A stretch of 64,000 nt of DNA, taken from the NCBI GenBank assembly GCA_050296935.1, contig JBNKRV010000031.1, positions 33,391-97,390 of the forward strand, written 5' to 3'. Position numbers and translations under genes: made by a program. Positions within the stretch are counted from its first letter, which is position 1. Each line of letters begins with the position of its first letter. Positions 35,208 to 43,350 of the stretch are shown piece by piece. This DNA is from Saccharicrinis sp050296935. Its GTDB lineage: Bacteria > Bacteroidota > Bacteroidia > Bacteroidales > Marinilabiliaceae. The notes beneath the pieces are model-generated. The model had not been told where the DNA came from, made no database searches, and saw nothing but the letters and a program-made list of their open reading frames with translations.

Positions 35208-35928
35208 AGTACTTGTTATCGATGACGAGCCCCTTATTCGTAAGCTTATTATTCAATACCTGGCGGATTATAGCGAATTAATTGTGGCAGGCGATTGCGG
35301 CAGCGTGGCCGAAGGCAAAGTGCTGATTAACTCTTGCAAGCCTGATGTTGTTTTTCTCGATATTCAGCTTTCAGATGGCACCGGGTTCAAGCTGCTAAAG
35401 GAGATTGAACACATCAACTTTAAATTATTGTTTATTACATCATACGAGCAGTATGCCATAAAAGCAATAAAAAGCGGTGCTTTTGATTACATCTTAAAAC
35501 CATTGGATACAGAAGAACTTGATGTAGCCATAAAAAGACTGCTTTCGGTTACGGATGTCCGGGAAAAAATCAACGAACGGTTACAAGTTGCACAGGACAA
35601 CCTTGCAGGAAGGCGCCATCAAATAACCCTGCGGTTTAACGATTGCCTGCGGATTATTAAAATTGCAGATATTATGTACTGCCAGTCCGACACGGGTTAT
35701 ACTTTTTTTTACCTCGCGCAAAATGAAAAAATAGTTGTTTCAAAAGGGTTAAAAGAATACGAAAAACTATTGCCCGAAGATGCTTTTTTGCGTATACATA
35801 AATCGTATCTTGTAAATACTGCCTATATAAAAGAATACATGAAAGAAGGCTATATCCGCCTGTCTAACAATGTATCCCTCCCTGTTGCAGTGCGCCGAAA
35901 AGAAGATATCCTAAAGTTTTTTCAATAA
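35200..35928 (+). CDS. LytTR family response regulator
   Basis: The 242-residue protein has a receiver domain (1-120) with the acidic pocket DDEP, phospho-acceptor Asp at about residue 54 (VVFLDIQL), Thr/Ser in FITSYEQ and Lys in YILKPLD. A C-terminal LytTR DNA-binding domain (about 140-242) contains the typical segments RIIKIADIMYCQSDTGYTFFYL and FLRIHKSYLVN. Encoded with and overlapping the TPR kinase gene. Probable target sites lie at 35987-36018 in front of the next gene. Confidence 0.94.
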   Translation: MLKVLVIDDEPLIRKLIIQYLADYSELIVAGDCGSVAEGKVLINSCKPDVVFLDIQLSDGTGFKLLKEIEHINFKLLFITSYEQYAIKAIKSGAFDYILKPLDTEELDVAIKRLLSVTDVREKINERLQVAQDNLAGRRHQITLRFNDCLRIIKIADIMYCQSDTGYTFFYLAQNEKIVVSKGLKEYEKLLPEDAFLRIHKSYLVNTAYIKEYMKEGYIRLSNNVSLPVAVRRKEDILKFFQ

Positions 35929-35986
35929 TACCCCAGCACTTATTAAGTTATGCCATAAGAGCTTTTTTGCGAAATTCCACCGGTAA

Positions 35987-36018
35987 TAAACGAAAAACAA
36001 ACAGGCGTAAACGAAAAA
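35987..36018. promoter_or_regulatory. Predicted LytTR binding site (two direct repeats, 21-bp period)
   Basis: TAAACGAAAAA occurs at 35987-35997 and 36008-36018, exactly 21 bp apart, i.e. two helical turns. On the minus strand each reads TTCGTTTAT or TTCGTTTAC, close to the LytTR consensus with a central GTT. It lies between the regulator gene and the gene at 36106. Confidence 0.5.
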
Positions 36019-36040
36019 AGATTCATCACGGCCGATAAAC

Positions 36041-36098
36041 TATTAGTTGTTTCAGAATTAGCAATGAGAAGCTTAATTCACATCCAAAACAACTAATA
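36041..36098. repeat. 12-bp perfect inverted repeat in the leader of the gene at 36106
   Basis: TATTAGTTGTTT (36041-36052) pairs with AAACAACTAATA (36087-36098), separated by 34 nt and ending 7 bp before the ATG. It may form an RNA hairpin that includes the ribosome entry region, or be an operator. Confidence 0.45.
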
Positions 36099-36105
36099 TT
36101 TATCA

Positions 36106-36618
36106 ATGATGAACAAACAGGATTTTATAGAAAGCCTAAACAATGTAGAAGGATTTAAAAAATTTGTAAAACCAGTTTTTCTTTTCTTCGGAAGAAAAGC
36201 TGCACAAAAATCATTCGATATTTATCATACTGCTGAAGAAACCAGTGTGCTGGAGCCAAAATTACTTGCCCGCTTCGAATATGAGGAGAATAAATATCTG
36301 ATTATTGCCTATTCTACAAAGGGAGAAATTGCACCTGCTAAATTAGATGAGCTAAAGAAACAAGCAGAACAAATCGAATTAGGTACTGTGCGCTACGAAT
36401 CTGTTGGATTTGGTGGTTTAATGAAGTATAGGGGCGATTGGGATTATCAGCCAAGTAAAGTTGGTACAATTGATAGTTTGGGAAATCCTGATAAGGGGCT
36501 TTATGTTGGAGCTGTTGTCGATGCAAAAAAGGGCTTTAATAAGGTTCCGTATGTCATATATGCCTTGAAAGATGGTAAAAGGTATTTTTGCGCAGTTCCC
36601 GATTATTACCTCGATTAA
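36106..36618 (+). CDS. Hypothetical cytoplasmic protein, likely target of the LytTR system
   Basis: The family is not recognised. The 170-residue protein has no signal peptide. It contains an N-terminal helical part (QDFIESLNNVEGFKKFVKP) and a beta-rich remainder (KYLIIAYSTKGE, GGLMKYRGDWDYQPSKVGTID, KRYFCAVPDYYLD). It directly follows the two-component genes and carries the predicted LytTR repeats and a leader hairpin upstream, which suggests that it is controlled by them. Confidence 0.65.
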   Translation: MMNKQDFIESLNNVEGFKKFVKPVFLFFGRKAAQKSFDIYHTAEETSVLEPKLLARFEYEENKYLIIAYSTKGEIAPAKLDELKKQAEQIELGTVRYESVGFGGLMKYRGDWDYQPSKVGTIDSLGNPDKGLYVGAVVDAKKGFNKVPYVIYALKDGKRYFCAVPDYYLD

Positions 36619-36816
36619 ACCCGGAATCCTCATTTATCAATAAAAGCCTGAAGCACAGATGTAAATAAACAGTTGTTAGCCTTTATTACAAATGAACCAA
36701 AGTGCTATAGATGGACTGTTCTATACGAATAATTTATTTAAAACGAGGTATCCGAAAATCGCAAGAATAGGAATACTAAGCAGTTGCCTGCAATAGCAAA
36801 GAACGATAGTACATAA

Positions 36817-37647
36817 ATGAAAAATTATATGAAAAACACCTTGATTATTTCAATACTACTTATTTGTCAGATAAATCTATATTCACAGGATGATTTTTAT
36901 AATTATCCTGAGATATTAGAAAATTCATTGAATGGATTAAAAATTATTAGTGATGAATGGATTAGTAATCAATTTATTTGCTCCGAGTCTGAAAAATTTA
37001 TTTCAGTTAAGCAAATTCAAGACAGGATAATTGCAATAAGTGTGGATGAATCAAACCCTTCTTTTCCTTTTTATTTATCTGACTTTGGTCTAAATGGTGA
37101 TTTAAAGAATAAACTCGAATTAAAGGATGCTGACTACAGTATAGCGAATATTAATAATTTGCAATTGAAAGATGGTCAGATTCACTTTTTTGTTTCCAAG
37201 TATAAAAAAGAAGAATTCATTTATGATATGTCAAAAGCAGAGTATAAAAAAACAATTCCAGAAGTGATAAATTGGGATAACGTGGAAGATTACCGATCTG
37301 ATTATTTTATTAATTCTCCATCAAAAAAATATCAAATTGAGTTTAGAGAAACTGATCTTATTTATAAGGATTTAAAAATGAATAGATGTGAAACATTAAT
37401 ATCTCAAGATTATGATGGCACATGGTCTTTTGGGACTGGATTCTGGAGTGAAGATGAATCCAAATTTTATTTCGATAATTCAGGAGCAGTAGCATGTATT
37501 TGGGAGCTTGATTTAGAGAGAAAAACAATTAACAAAATAGTTCCTGACCATTGGGCAACTAACCCCACTTTGATAAATGATGGTAAGACTATGAAAATAA
37601 TGTATTGCTTAGAAAATTGTATAATGATTGTTGAACCAAAACAATAA
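36817..37647 (+). CDS. Hypothetical secreted protein
   Basis: The 276-residue product has an N-terminal signal peptide (about 1-24, INLYSQ). The mature part is beta-strand rich with repeated aromatic/charged motifs (DGTWSFGTGFWSEDESKFYFDNSG), which suggests a beta-propeller-like or WD40-like fragment. No family is named with confidence. The last 120 coding bases (from 37528) are duplicated almost exactly at 40354. Confidence 0.65.
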   Translation: MKNYMKNTLIISILLICQINLYSQDDFYNYPEILENSLNGLKIISDEWISNQFICSESEKFISVKQIQDRIIAISVDESNPSFPFYLSDFGLNGDLKNKLELKDADYSIANINNLQLKDGQIHFFVSKYKKEEFIYDMSKAEYKKTIPEVINWDNVEDYRSDYFINSPSKKYQIEFRETDLIYKDLKMNRCETLISQDYDGTWSFGTGFWSEDESKFYFDNSGAVACIWELDLERKTINKIVPDHWATNPTLINDGKTMKIMYCLENCIMIVEPKQ

Positions 37648-37663
37648 GCTACTGCAGGTAATA
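37528..37663. repeat. 136-bp duplicated segment, original copy
   Basis: It contains the 3' end of the gene at 36817 plus 16 bp after its stop. The second copy at 40354-40489 differs at only four positions and has no gaps. See the separate entry there. Confidence 0.9.
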
Positions 37664-37721
37664 TGCGGTATAATTAATAAGGGTTTATCTTCTGTGAGCT
37701 TCCTCTGGTCGGTTCAGTGGT

Positions 37722-38003
37722 TTGCGAGGCGTAGTAACCCACACCAAATTTTACTGTAACTTGATAAGTAAAAGCCCGCAATCCCTTACTAACCATACCG
37801 ACAACCGTTTCCAATCATGTGATAAAAGGGAAACATATAAAGTATCATACGAAGAATACAATTTTATTAATAATTCTGATTATAAAATAAACATAAAAGC
37901 TATTTCAAAAATTGATAATGAAATATATAGTAGTATCTATAATATTTCGTTAGATAGTACTCTTACTCTGGAGTTAGGCAACATTAAAAGTAAACACAGT
38001 TGA
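37722..38003 (+). pseudogene. Probable 3' fragment of a small lipoprotein-type gene
   Basis: The nominal N-terminus (first 40 residues) is not protein-like, but from about residue 42 the frame reads YEEYNFINNSDYKINIKAI and ends ISLDSTLTLELGNIKSKHS. That pattern is common in small Bacteroidota proteins of the immunity-lipoprotein kind. The frame overlaps the next gene start by 4 bp. I regard it as a truncated gene lacking its signal peptide. Low certainty. Confidence 0.35.
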
Positions 38004-38785
38004 AAATAAGATTAACAATATTAGCATTTATCATATCATTAACTACAAGTATAGCCCAGAATCCAATTCATTATTACTTGACAAATGATATTTCTTATAA
38101 TAATCATGAATTAAAAGCTGTGGTTAATGATAAGGTATTTAGTTTAATCAATAAGGATGAAAATCTTTGCATAGGTATTGAAAAAATAGGTGATTTTAAC
38201 AAGAATGGTTATGAAGATGTTTTAGTAGAAATCATAAATGGTTGTGGTGGAAATTGCTGTGGTAACAGCTACCAAATATTTAGCTTTAACGGTCAGGTAT
38301 TTAAAGAAACTAAGCAAGTCGGGTATGACTGGGATGGAATTGAAATTTCTGAATCTTCTGTGGAATTTAATTTTATTGTACAGACCGTTAATGAGGGAGT
38401 TGGAAACACAGAAATGTGCAGCGATAAAACGGAAACCTTTCGTCTTAAAGATTATGATTTAGAATTAATAAATGTTGTAGAAGATCAAAAACTTACTTCA
38501 ATTACAGAATTAAAAGCTAGTGATTTTGTAGGTAGAGAGAACGAAGTTCTGTTTCTAACTTATGATTTAGACGGAGATGGAAAAGAAGACAAACTCACCT
38601 GCTCATATTGGGAAAGATGGGGGCGAATAACCAATTGGGAAATTAAATTTGGGAATGGAAAATCTTTTAAAGGAACATCATCACCAAAAAGAATTGGGGT
38701 AATGAATACTAAAACTAATAATGTTAATGACTTGGTTTTAGAATGTGATGAAATACTAAAGTGGAAAGGATTGAAATATGAATAA
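38000..38785 (+). CDS. Hypothetical secreted protein with FG-GAP/EF-hand-like repeats
   Basis: The 261-residue product probably starts at TTG 38000; signal peptide ISLTTSIAQ. Two similar segments, IEKIGDFNKNGYEDVLVEI and LTYDLDGDGKEDKLTC, resemble the calcium-binding loops of FG-GAP/VCBS repeats. An intervening Cys-rich stretch NGCGGNCCGNS may hold a disulfide or metal. It is followed at once by an attC-like site, so it forms a cassette. Function unknown. Confidence 0.65.
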   Translation: MKIRLTILAFIISLTTSIAQNPIHYYLTNDISYNNHELKAVVNDKVFSLINKDENLCIGIEKIGDFNKNGYEDVLVEIINGCGGNCCGNSYQIFSFNGQVFKETKQVGYDWDGIEISESSVEFNFIVQTVNEGVGNTEMCSDKTETFRLKDYDLELINVVEDQKLTSITELKASDFVGRENEVLFLTYDLDGDGKEDKLTCSYWERWGRITNWEIKFGNGKSFKGTSSPKRIGVMNTKTNNVNDLVLECDEILKWKGLKYE

Positions 38786-38786
38786 C

Positions 38787-38922
38787 GTTGCCTAACATTT
38801 TATGTAAGTAATAGCAGGTAAAGTACTAAATATCAAGGTTTGTGTCCCGTTCAAACTGCGTAGCGGTTTGAACGGGAAAGTGCCACGCAATCTGCCACTA
38901 CTCATACAAGTTATCGTTAGGC
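38787..38922 (+). repeat. Complete attC-like site
   Basis: It starts with GCCTAAC (38790-38796, an exact RYYYAAC core) and ends with GTTAGGC (38916-38922, an exact GTTRRRY core). The arms pair along their length (ATGTAAGTAATAGCAG against CTGCCACTACTCATAC), and an inner perfect stem CCCGTTCAAAC / GTTTGAACGGG stands at 38846-38876. Size and layout match integron attC sites. Confidence 0.7.
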
Positions 38923-38960
38923 TTCATGCCATACACAACCTTTAATGAAAGGAAATTATA

Positions 38961-40358
38961 ATGAAAAAAACAGACAATCTTCTAGTGGGAATTATATTCA
39001 TTTTTTTGATTGGGTGTAACCTGAGTACTTCTGAAAATCGAGATAAGGAAAACGGCAATAATCAAAACCATAATAAATTAGAGCAAACTGGTAATATAGA
39101 CACCGTATCATCGGAAAAAATTCTTACTGAAGAAATATCGCCTGCAATAGATCCGAAAATTCAGGCCTTACTCGAAAAAACCAAAGTTTTACAAGTGCCA
39201 TTGTTATATACATTCGAGGATAACTTTAATATTAATAACGTATCGGAAAATCCAGATCCATTCTCTGATGAAATGTTTGCTTTACTGTCTATTGAAAAGA
39301 TAAACTACTGGGAAAGTGATATAAGAGAATATTTGTGGCTATCATACCAGGTAAATTTATCAACAAATTATAAAACTTTGATTTTTACATTCTATACAGG
39401 AGGTGAAGGAGAACACATACTTGTAAATTACTCAAATAACTTTGAATATATAGATTCTAAACTAATTACTTATGAAGACTATGTTGAAGGGTATTACTCA
39501 GCGAAATCATGGCTGGATAATGATAAAATTATTCTATATGAATCCTCCTATTCTGGTGATTCATATACTGATGATACAACCTACTTTAGAATAGATGATC
39601 AGGGAAAAATAGATACTTTAATTTCAGAAAGTGAACCCTCTGAAGGAAGCATAGCTTATAAAAAAGAGGTACTTGATTTTAATAAAGATACGATAATATC
39701 ACAAATTTTGGAAGAGGGATACAGTTCGGAGGATTTTAATGTGAAAACTTTCAATTTCCTATTTGCAGAGCTGAAAGTTGACAAAGTTCAATTTGAGGAT
39801 TTTATTGCATATGACCCTATTTTTATCCGAAGAACGCTAGAGCCTGATGAGAAATGCTTTAGGTCTGTCCATTATATTGACAGAGGGATTGAAACTCCCG
39901 ACTATATGTGCGTGCTAAATAAGTTATACAGCGACTTTGACAGGACCCCCGATAATATTTCAAAAGTATTTAATGAAAAAATACTTGATCATATAGCTTT
40001 ATTGTTCAATATAGATGTTTTATCTAAAGATTATAAGGTGTATGGAGTTCTAAAAGGATTATTAATGACTTATGAAGAGATGGATGACTCTGAATGCAGG
40101 AGGCTTTGCCCCATTCTTTATGATACGGAGAAAGATTATTGGGTCAACCAAAAAGTTTTCTCAGATAAAGTTAGTGTTAGTGACAGAGTGAGAGAATACG
40201 TTACTGCAACCCCTTATGAACAACATTACAGTAACACATCCGCCGACCACGGACAGCGCATATTTTACCTTTATTCATTTTGGGTAAGACGGTATAACGA
40301 AGGCAACAAAGAGGCAGTATATCAGATACTAAAGAGATTAGATGAGAAAATTCATTAA
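38961..40358 (+). CDS. Hypothetical lipoprotein
   Basis: The 465-residue lipoprotein has signal MKKTDNLLVGIIFIFLIGC with the lipid-modified Cys at 19, followed by an Asn/Glu-rich linker. The middle is a beta-rich domain (about 100-240), and the C-terminal 150 residues are helical with paired aromatic residues (PYEQHYSNTSADHGQRIFYL). No family is recognised. It begins just after an attC-like core. Its stop codon coincides with the border of the 136-bp duplicated segment, so its original 3' end and cassette tail may have been lost. Confidence 0.7.
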   Translation: MKKTDNLLVGIIFIFLIGCNLSTSENRDKENGNNQNHNKLEQTGNIDTVSSEKILTEEISPAIDPKIQALLEKTKVLQVPLLYTFEDNFNINNVSENPDPFSDEMFALLSIEKINYWESDIREYLWLSYQVNLSTNYKTLIFTFYTGGEGEHILVNYSNNFEYIDSKLITYEDYVEGYYSAKSWLDNDKIILYESSYSGDSYTDDTTYFRIDDQGKIDTLISESEPSEGSIAYKKEVLDFNKDTIISQILEEGYSSEDFNVKTFNFLFAELKVDKVQFEDFIAYDPIFIRRTLEPDEKCFRSVHYIDRGIETPDYMCVLNKLYSDFDRTPDNISKVFNEKILDHIALLFNIDVLSKDYKVYGVLKGLLMTYEEMDDSECRRLCPILYDTEKDYWVNQKVFSDKVSVSDRVREYVTATPYEQHYSNTSADHGQRIFYLYSFWVRRYNEGNKEAVYQILKRLDEKIH

Positions 40359-40489
40359 CAAAATAGTTCCTGACCATTGGGCAACTAAACCCACTTTGAT
40401 AAATGATGGTAAGACTATGAAAATAATCTATTGCTTAGAAAATTGTATAATGATTGTTAAACCAAAACAATAAACTACTGCAGGTAATA
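40354..40489 (+). pseudogene. Duplicated 3' fragment of the gene at 36817
   Basis: Near-identical copy (132 of 136 positions, no gaps) of 37528-37663. It encodes the last about 40 residues of the secreted protein without a start. It fuses to the end of the preceding lipoprotein gene and lies just before the gene at 40500. Confidence 0.9.
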
Positions 40490-40499
40490 CACAATAAGA

Positions 40500-41342
40500 A
40501 TGAAACACATTGCAATAATAAACATATTGATTCTGATTATATCAGTAAATGCAAATTCACAGGATTTAGATTCTAATTTAATATCTGATTGTAGATTACT
40601 TCACGATAAAGGATTACTTGAAGAAGCAAGAAATTGTTATATGCAACATGATACAAGTATTTATGCTATTTATGGAGCGGCAGTGATTAGTAAACAACTA
40701 CAGGATTCAAAAAGTCTAAAAAAGTTATCGAAAAGATTAGTATCAAAAAAACATCGTTCTCCGATTAGTTATAAACTTTGTGCTGATTTATATACAGATG
40801 ATTCAATAAAGTGTATTGGGATAATTAAAAAGGGATTAAAAATTTTCGAGGATGACTCACATCTACTATTATATCAGACTAATTATTATCTGACAAATAA
40901 AGATTTCACTTCTGCAATTTCGTCGATTGATGAATTGATAAAATATAATAAGGTTGATATTAAAAGTTTATTTTTTGCTAAGGGGAATGTTTACCAAATG
41001 ATTAAGGATAATAAAAATGCCCTGATAAATTATGAAAAAGCAATAAATATTGACCCAGAATACTTTATTGTGTATTTCAATATTGCTACTATTTATTATA
41101 ATCAAGCAGTTGTTTTATATGACCAAGCAGATAATGAACGTAGTGATTCAGAATATTTAAAATTAAAAACAAAAGCTGAGAAAGAACTAGCAAAAGCGAT
41201 TCCCTACTTGACAAAAGCAGCTGAGATTAAACCGGATGATTTAATGGTACTCAATACATTGAAGACAATTTATTACAAATTAAATAAAAATGAGGAATTT
41301 GAACTAATTAAAAAACGGATTGATAAATTGAATGGAGAATAA
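40500..41342 (+). CDS. Secreted tetratricopeptide repeat protein
   Basis: The 280-residue protein has a signal peptide (about 1-20, NANSQ) followed by helix pairs with TPR pattern; the clearest are NKNALINYEKAINIDPEYFIVYFNIATIYY and AIPYLTKAAEIKPDDLMVLNTLKTIYY. TPR proteins act as scaffolds; the partner is unknown. It is a single gene; the next operon starts 130 bp later. Confidence 0.72.
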   Translation: MKHIAIINILILIISVNANSQDLDSNLISDCRLLHDKGLLEEARNCYMQHDTSIYAIYGAAVISKQLQDSKSLKKLSKRLVSKKHRSPISYKLCADLYTDDSIKCIGIIKKGLKIFEDDSHLLLYQTNYYLTNKDFTSAISSIDELIKYNKVDIKSLFFAKGNVYQMIKDNKNALINYEKAINIDPEYFIVYFNIATIYYNQAVVLYDQADNERSDSEYLKLKTKAEKELAKAIPYLTKAAEIKPDDLMVLNTLKTIYYKLNKNEEFELIKKRIDKLNGE

Positions 41343-41474
41343 CTTACAGTTTCCAACATGCAATATTGCAAAACCGTTGTACTGTGGTCTAAAAAATACA
41401 TGTTTTCCGAGTTATTTTAATTATTTAATAAAAACGCGTCTGATACAAGAAGGACTATTTAAAAGTAAAATATT

Positions 41475-42029
41475 ATGATTTTGGCAATTATAGTTTCAAC
41501 ACTATTGTTGTTGCTGGTAGTGGCATCCATTACTATTAACAATAAAATAGTTACCCGGAAAAACAGGATTGAGCAGGCACTTGGCAGCATTGATGTTTAC
41601 CTGCTGAAAAGGTTTGATTTGGTACCCAACCTGCTTGCCCTGCTTAAAAAATACATGGCCCACGAAAAGGAACTGTTGCTAACGGTTACCGAGTTGCGGG
41701 GACAAACTCAAAAAGCGGGTGGCATTGATGAACAAGTTGGAGCATCGGAAAAACTGAATAAAGTAATGGCAGGACTTAGTATAAATGTAGAGGCCTATCC
41801 TGATTTAAAAGCGGACACACAATTTACCCAACTGCAATATACCCTCACCGAATTAGAGGAACAGCTATCTGCCGCGCGAAGGGCCTATAACTCCGGAGTA
41901 GTTGAATACAATATTTATACTCAACAATTTCCGAATAACCTTATAGCACGGCTGAGAGGCGATAAATCTTACACGGTTTTAGAGACAGAGAACAATAAAA
42001 GACAAAATATTGATTTAAATAAATTATAA
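41475..42029 (+). CDS. LemA family protein
   Basis: The 184-residue protein has one N-terminal membrane helix (about 1-20) and a long helical domain with the family pattern NRIEQALGSIDVYLLKRFDLVPNLLALLKKY and AARRAYNSGVVEYNIYTQQFPNNLIARL. LemA proteins form helical bundles at the membrane; their role is not settled. It starts a four- to five-gene operon with the DUF3137 gene 4 bp downstream, a common pairing. Confidence 0.92.
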   Translation: MILAIIVSTLLLLLVVASITINNKIVTRKNRIEQALGSIDVYLLKRFDLVPNLLALLKKYMAHEKELLLTVTELRGQTQKAGGIDEQVGASEKLNKVMAGLSINVEAYPDLKADTQFTQLQYTLTELEEQLSAARRAYNSGVVEYNIYTQQFPNNLIARLRGDKSYTVLETENNKRQNIDLNKL

Positions 42030-42033
42030 TACC

Positions 42034-43350
42034 ATGTTAAATGCCATAAGAATTCCAATACCGGAGAGTCTTGCCAGCGAACCCTGGTTTAAATACCTGT
42101 TAATAATAGTGGGGGTTGCATCTATGCTTTACTATATGTTTTTTAATAAGGAAAAGATGCCTAAAAAGAAGCATATTGTAACACCTCAAACCGAAAAAGC
42201 AAAACAATGGGATTTACAAACGCCAGATACCCCTGTTAACCATGAAAACGAGGAACAGTATCAGGAAGAAAAGCCCGGGGCAAATGCAATAGCCCGGGCA
42301 GCAGAGGAACTAAAATCAGTAGTGGAACAAACATATGCTTTGCGCAAAAAAACCCTCACAACTCAAAAGATATTATGGGCAGTTGTAGGAGTTGTTTTCA
42401 TTGTAGGTATCGGTTTTATAATTGCCAATAACCAAAATAGGGGCACAACAACAGATTATACCACAATCCCATACAAATATGTATTGCTTCTTGTTCCGTT
42501 TATTGCAATTTCTTTGATTACCAGGCTGTACACAACGCAAATGTCCCGCTATAAAGGTATGGAGCAAACGGCACTTGCAACAATGGTAAAAAAACTCTTC
42601 CCAAATTTTATTTTCTCCATAGGCAAGTCCGTTCCATATGGCGAAATTAAAAAGAGCAGGCTTTTTCCGTGGGTAGAGAGTCATACCCTACAAACCGTTT
42701 TCGGACAAATGCAGAAAGAAACGCCAATGGCTAAAATTAATTTTGCCGATATCGGTTTCATGAAAGAAAACCCGGGAGGCAATACTTCAAGAATATTGAT
42801 GAGTATTCCGATACTAAATGTAATAAAAAGCTTTATGGCAAAAGACACTGCCGACAAGCAGATGTTTACATTCAGAGGATTGCTGTGCAGAATTTCTTTT
42901 AACAAAAACATTGATGGAACAATAATGGTTTTACCCAATAACTTCAGCCAGGCACTTAACAATCTTTTTGCTTCAAAAATTAAAGAAGACAAGGTTGTCC
43001 TCGAAGATCAAAGATTTAATAACGAGTTTACCGTTTTTGCTACCGATCAGATTGAAGCACACTACATACTCTCTACCTCGGTAATGGAAAAAATGACTGA
43101 ATTGAAACATTCTTTTAGGCAAGAAATAGCCCTTTCATTTACAGATAACAACATGTATTTGTCCGTAAAAAAGCCGGAAGGATTGTTTGCGCTGCCCGAA
43201 GAAAAAATGAATAATGCGGAGTTTTTTCAACAGGTTGTTGATCTGATTTATATGATTTTAAACATCGTTAATGATCTGCGCTTACACAACGGAATGTCGC
43301 GTTCCAAATGGGAAGAATTACAGCAAAACATAAATAAAAGCATTGAATAA
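42034..43350 (+). CDS. DUF3137 family membrane protein
   Basis: The 438-residue protein has a first helix near residues 20-37, a charged cytoplasmic stretch, then two helices (about 110-130 and 145-165). A DUF3137-type domain follows (about 215-400: FTFRGLLCRISFNKNIDGTIMVLP, FNNEFTVFATDQIEAHYIL). DUF3137 proteins usually accompany LemA proteins, as here. Function unknown. The end overlaps the next gene by 8 bp, indicating translational coupling. Confidence 0.85.
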   Translation: MLNAIRIPIPESLASEPWFKYLLIIVGVASMLYYMFFNKEKMPKKKHIVTPQTEKAKQWDLQTPDTPVNHENEEQYQEEKPGANAIARAAEELKSVVEQTYALRKKTLTTQKILWAVVGVVFIVGIGFIIANNQNRGTTTDYTTIPYKYVLLLVPFIAISLITRLYTTQMSRYKGMEQTALATMVKKLFPNFIFSIGKSVPYGEIKKSRLFPWVESHTLQTVFGQMQKETPMAKINFADIGFMKENPGGNTSRILMSIPILNVIKSFMAKDTADKQMFTFRGLLCRISFNKNIDGTIMVLPNNFSQALNNLFASKIKEDKVVLEDQRFNNEFTVFATDQIEAHYILSTSVMEKMTELKHSFRQEIALSFTDNNMYLSVKKPEGLFALPEEKMNNAEFFQQVVDLIYMILNIVNDLRLHNGMSRSKWEELQQNINKSIE

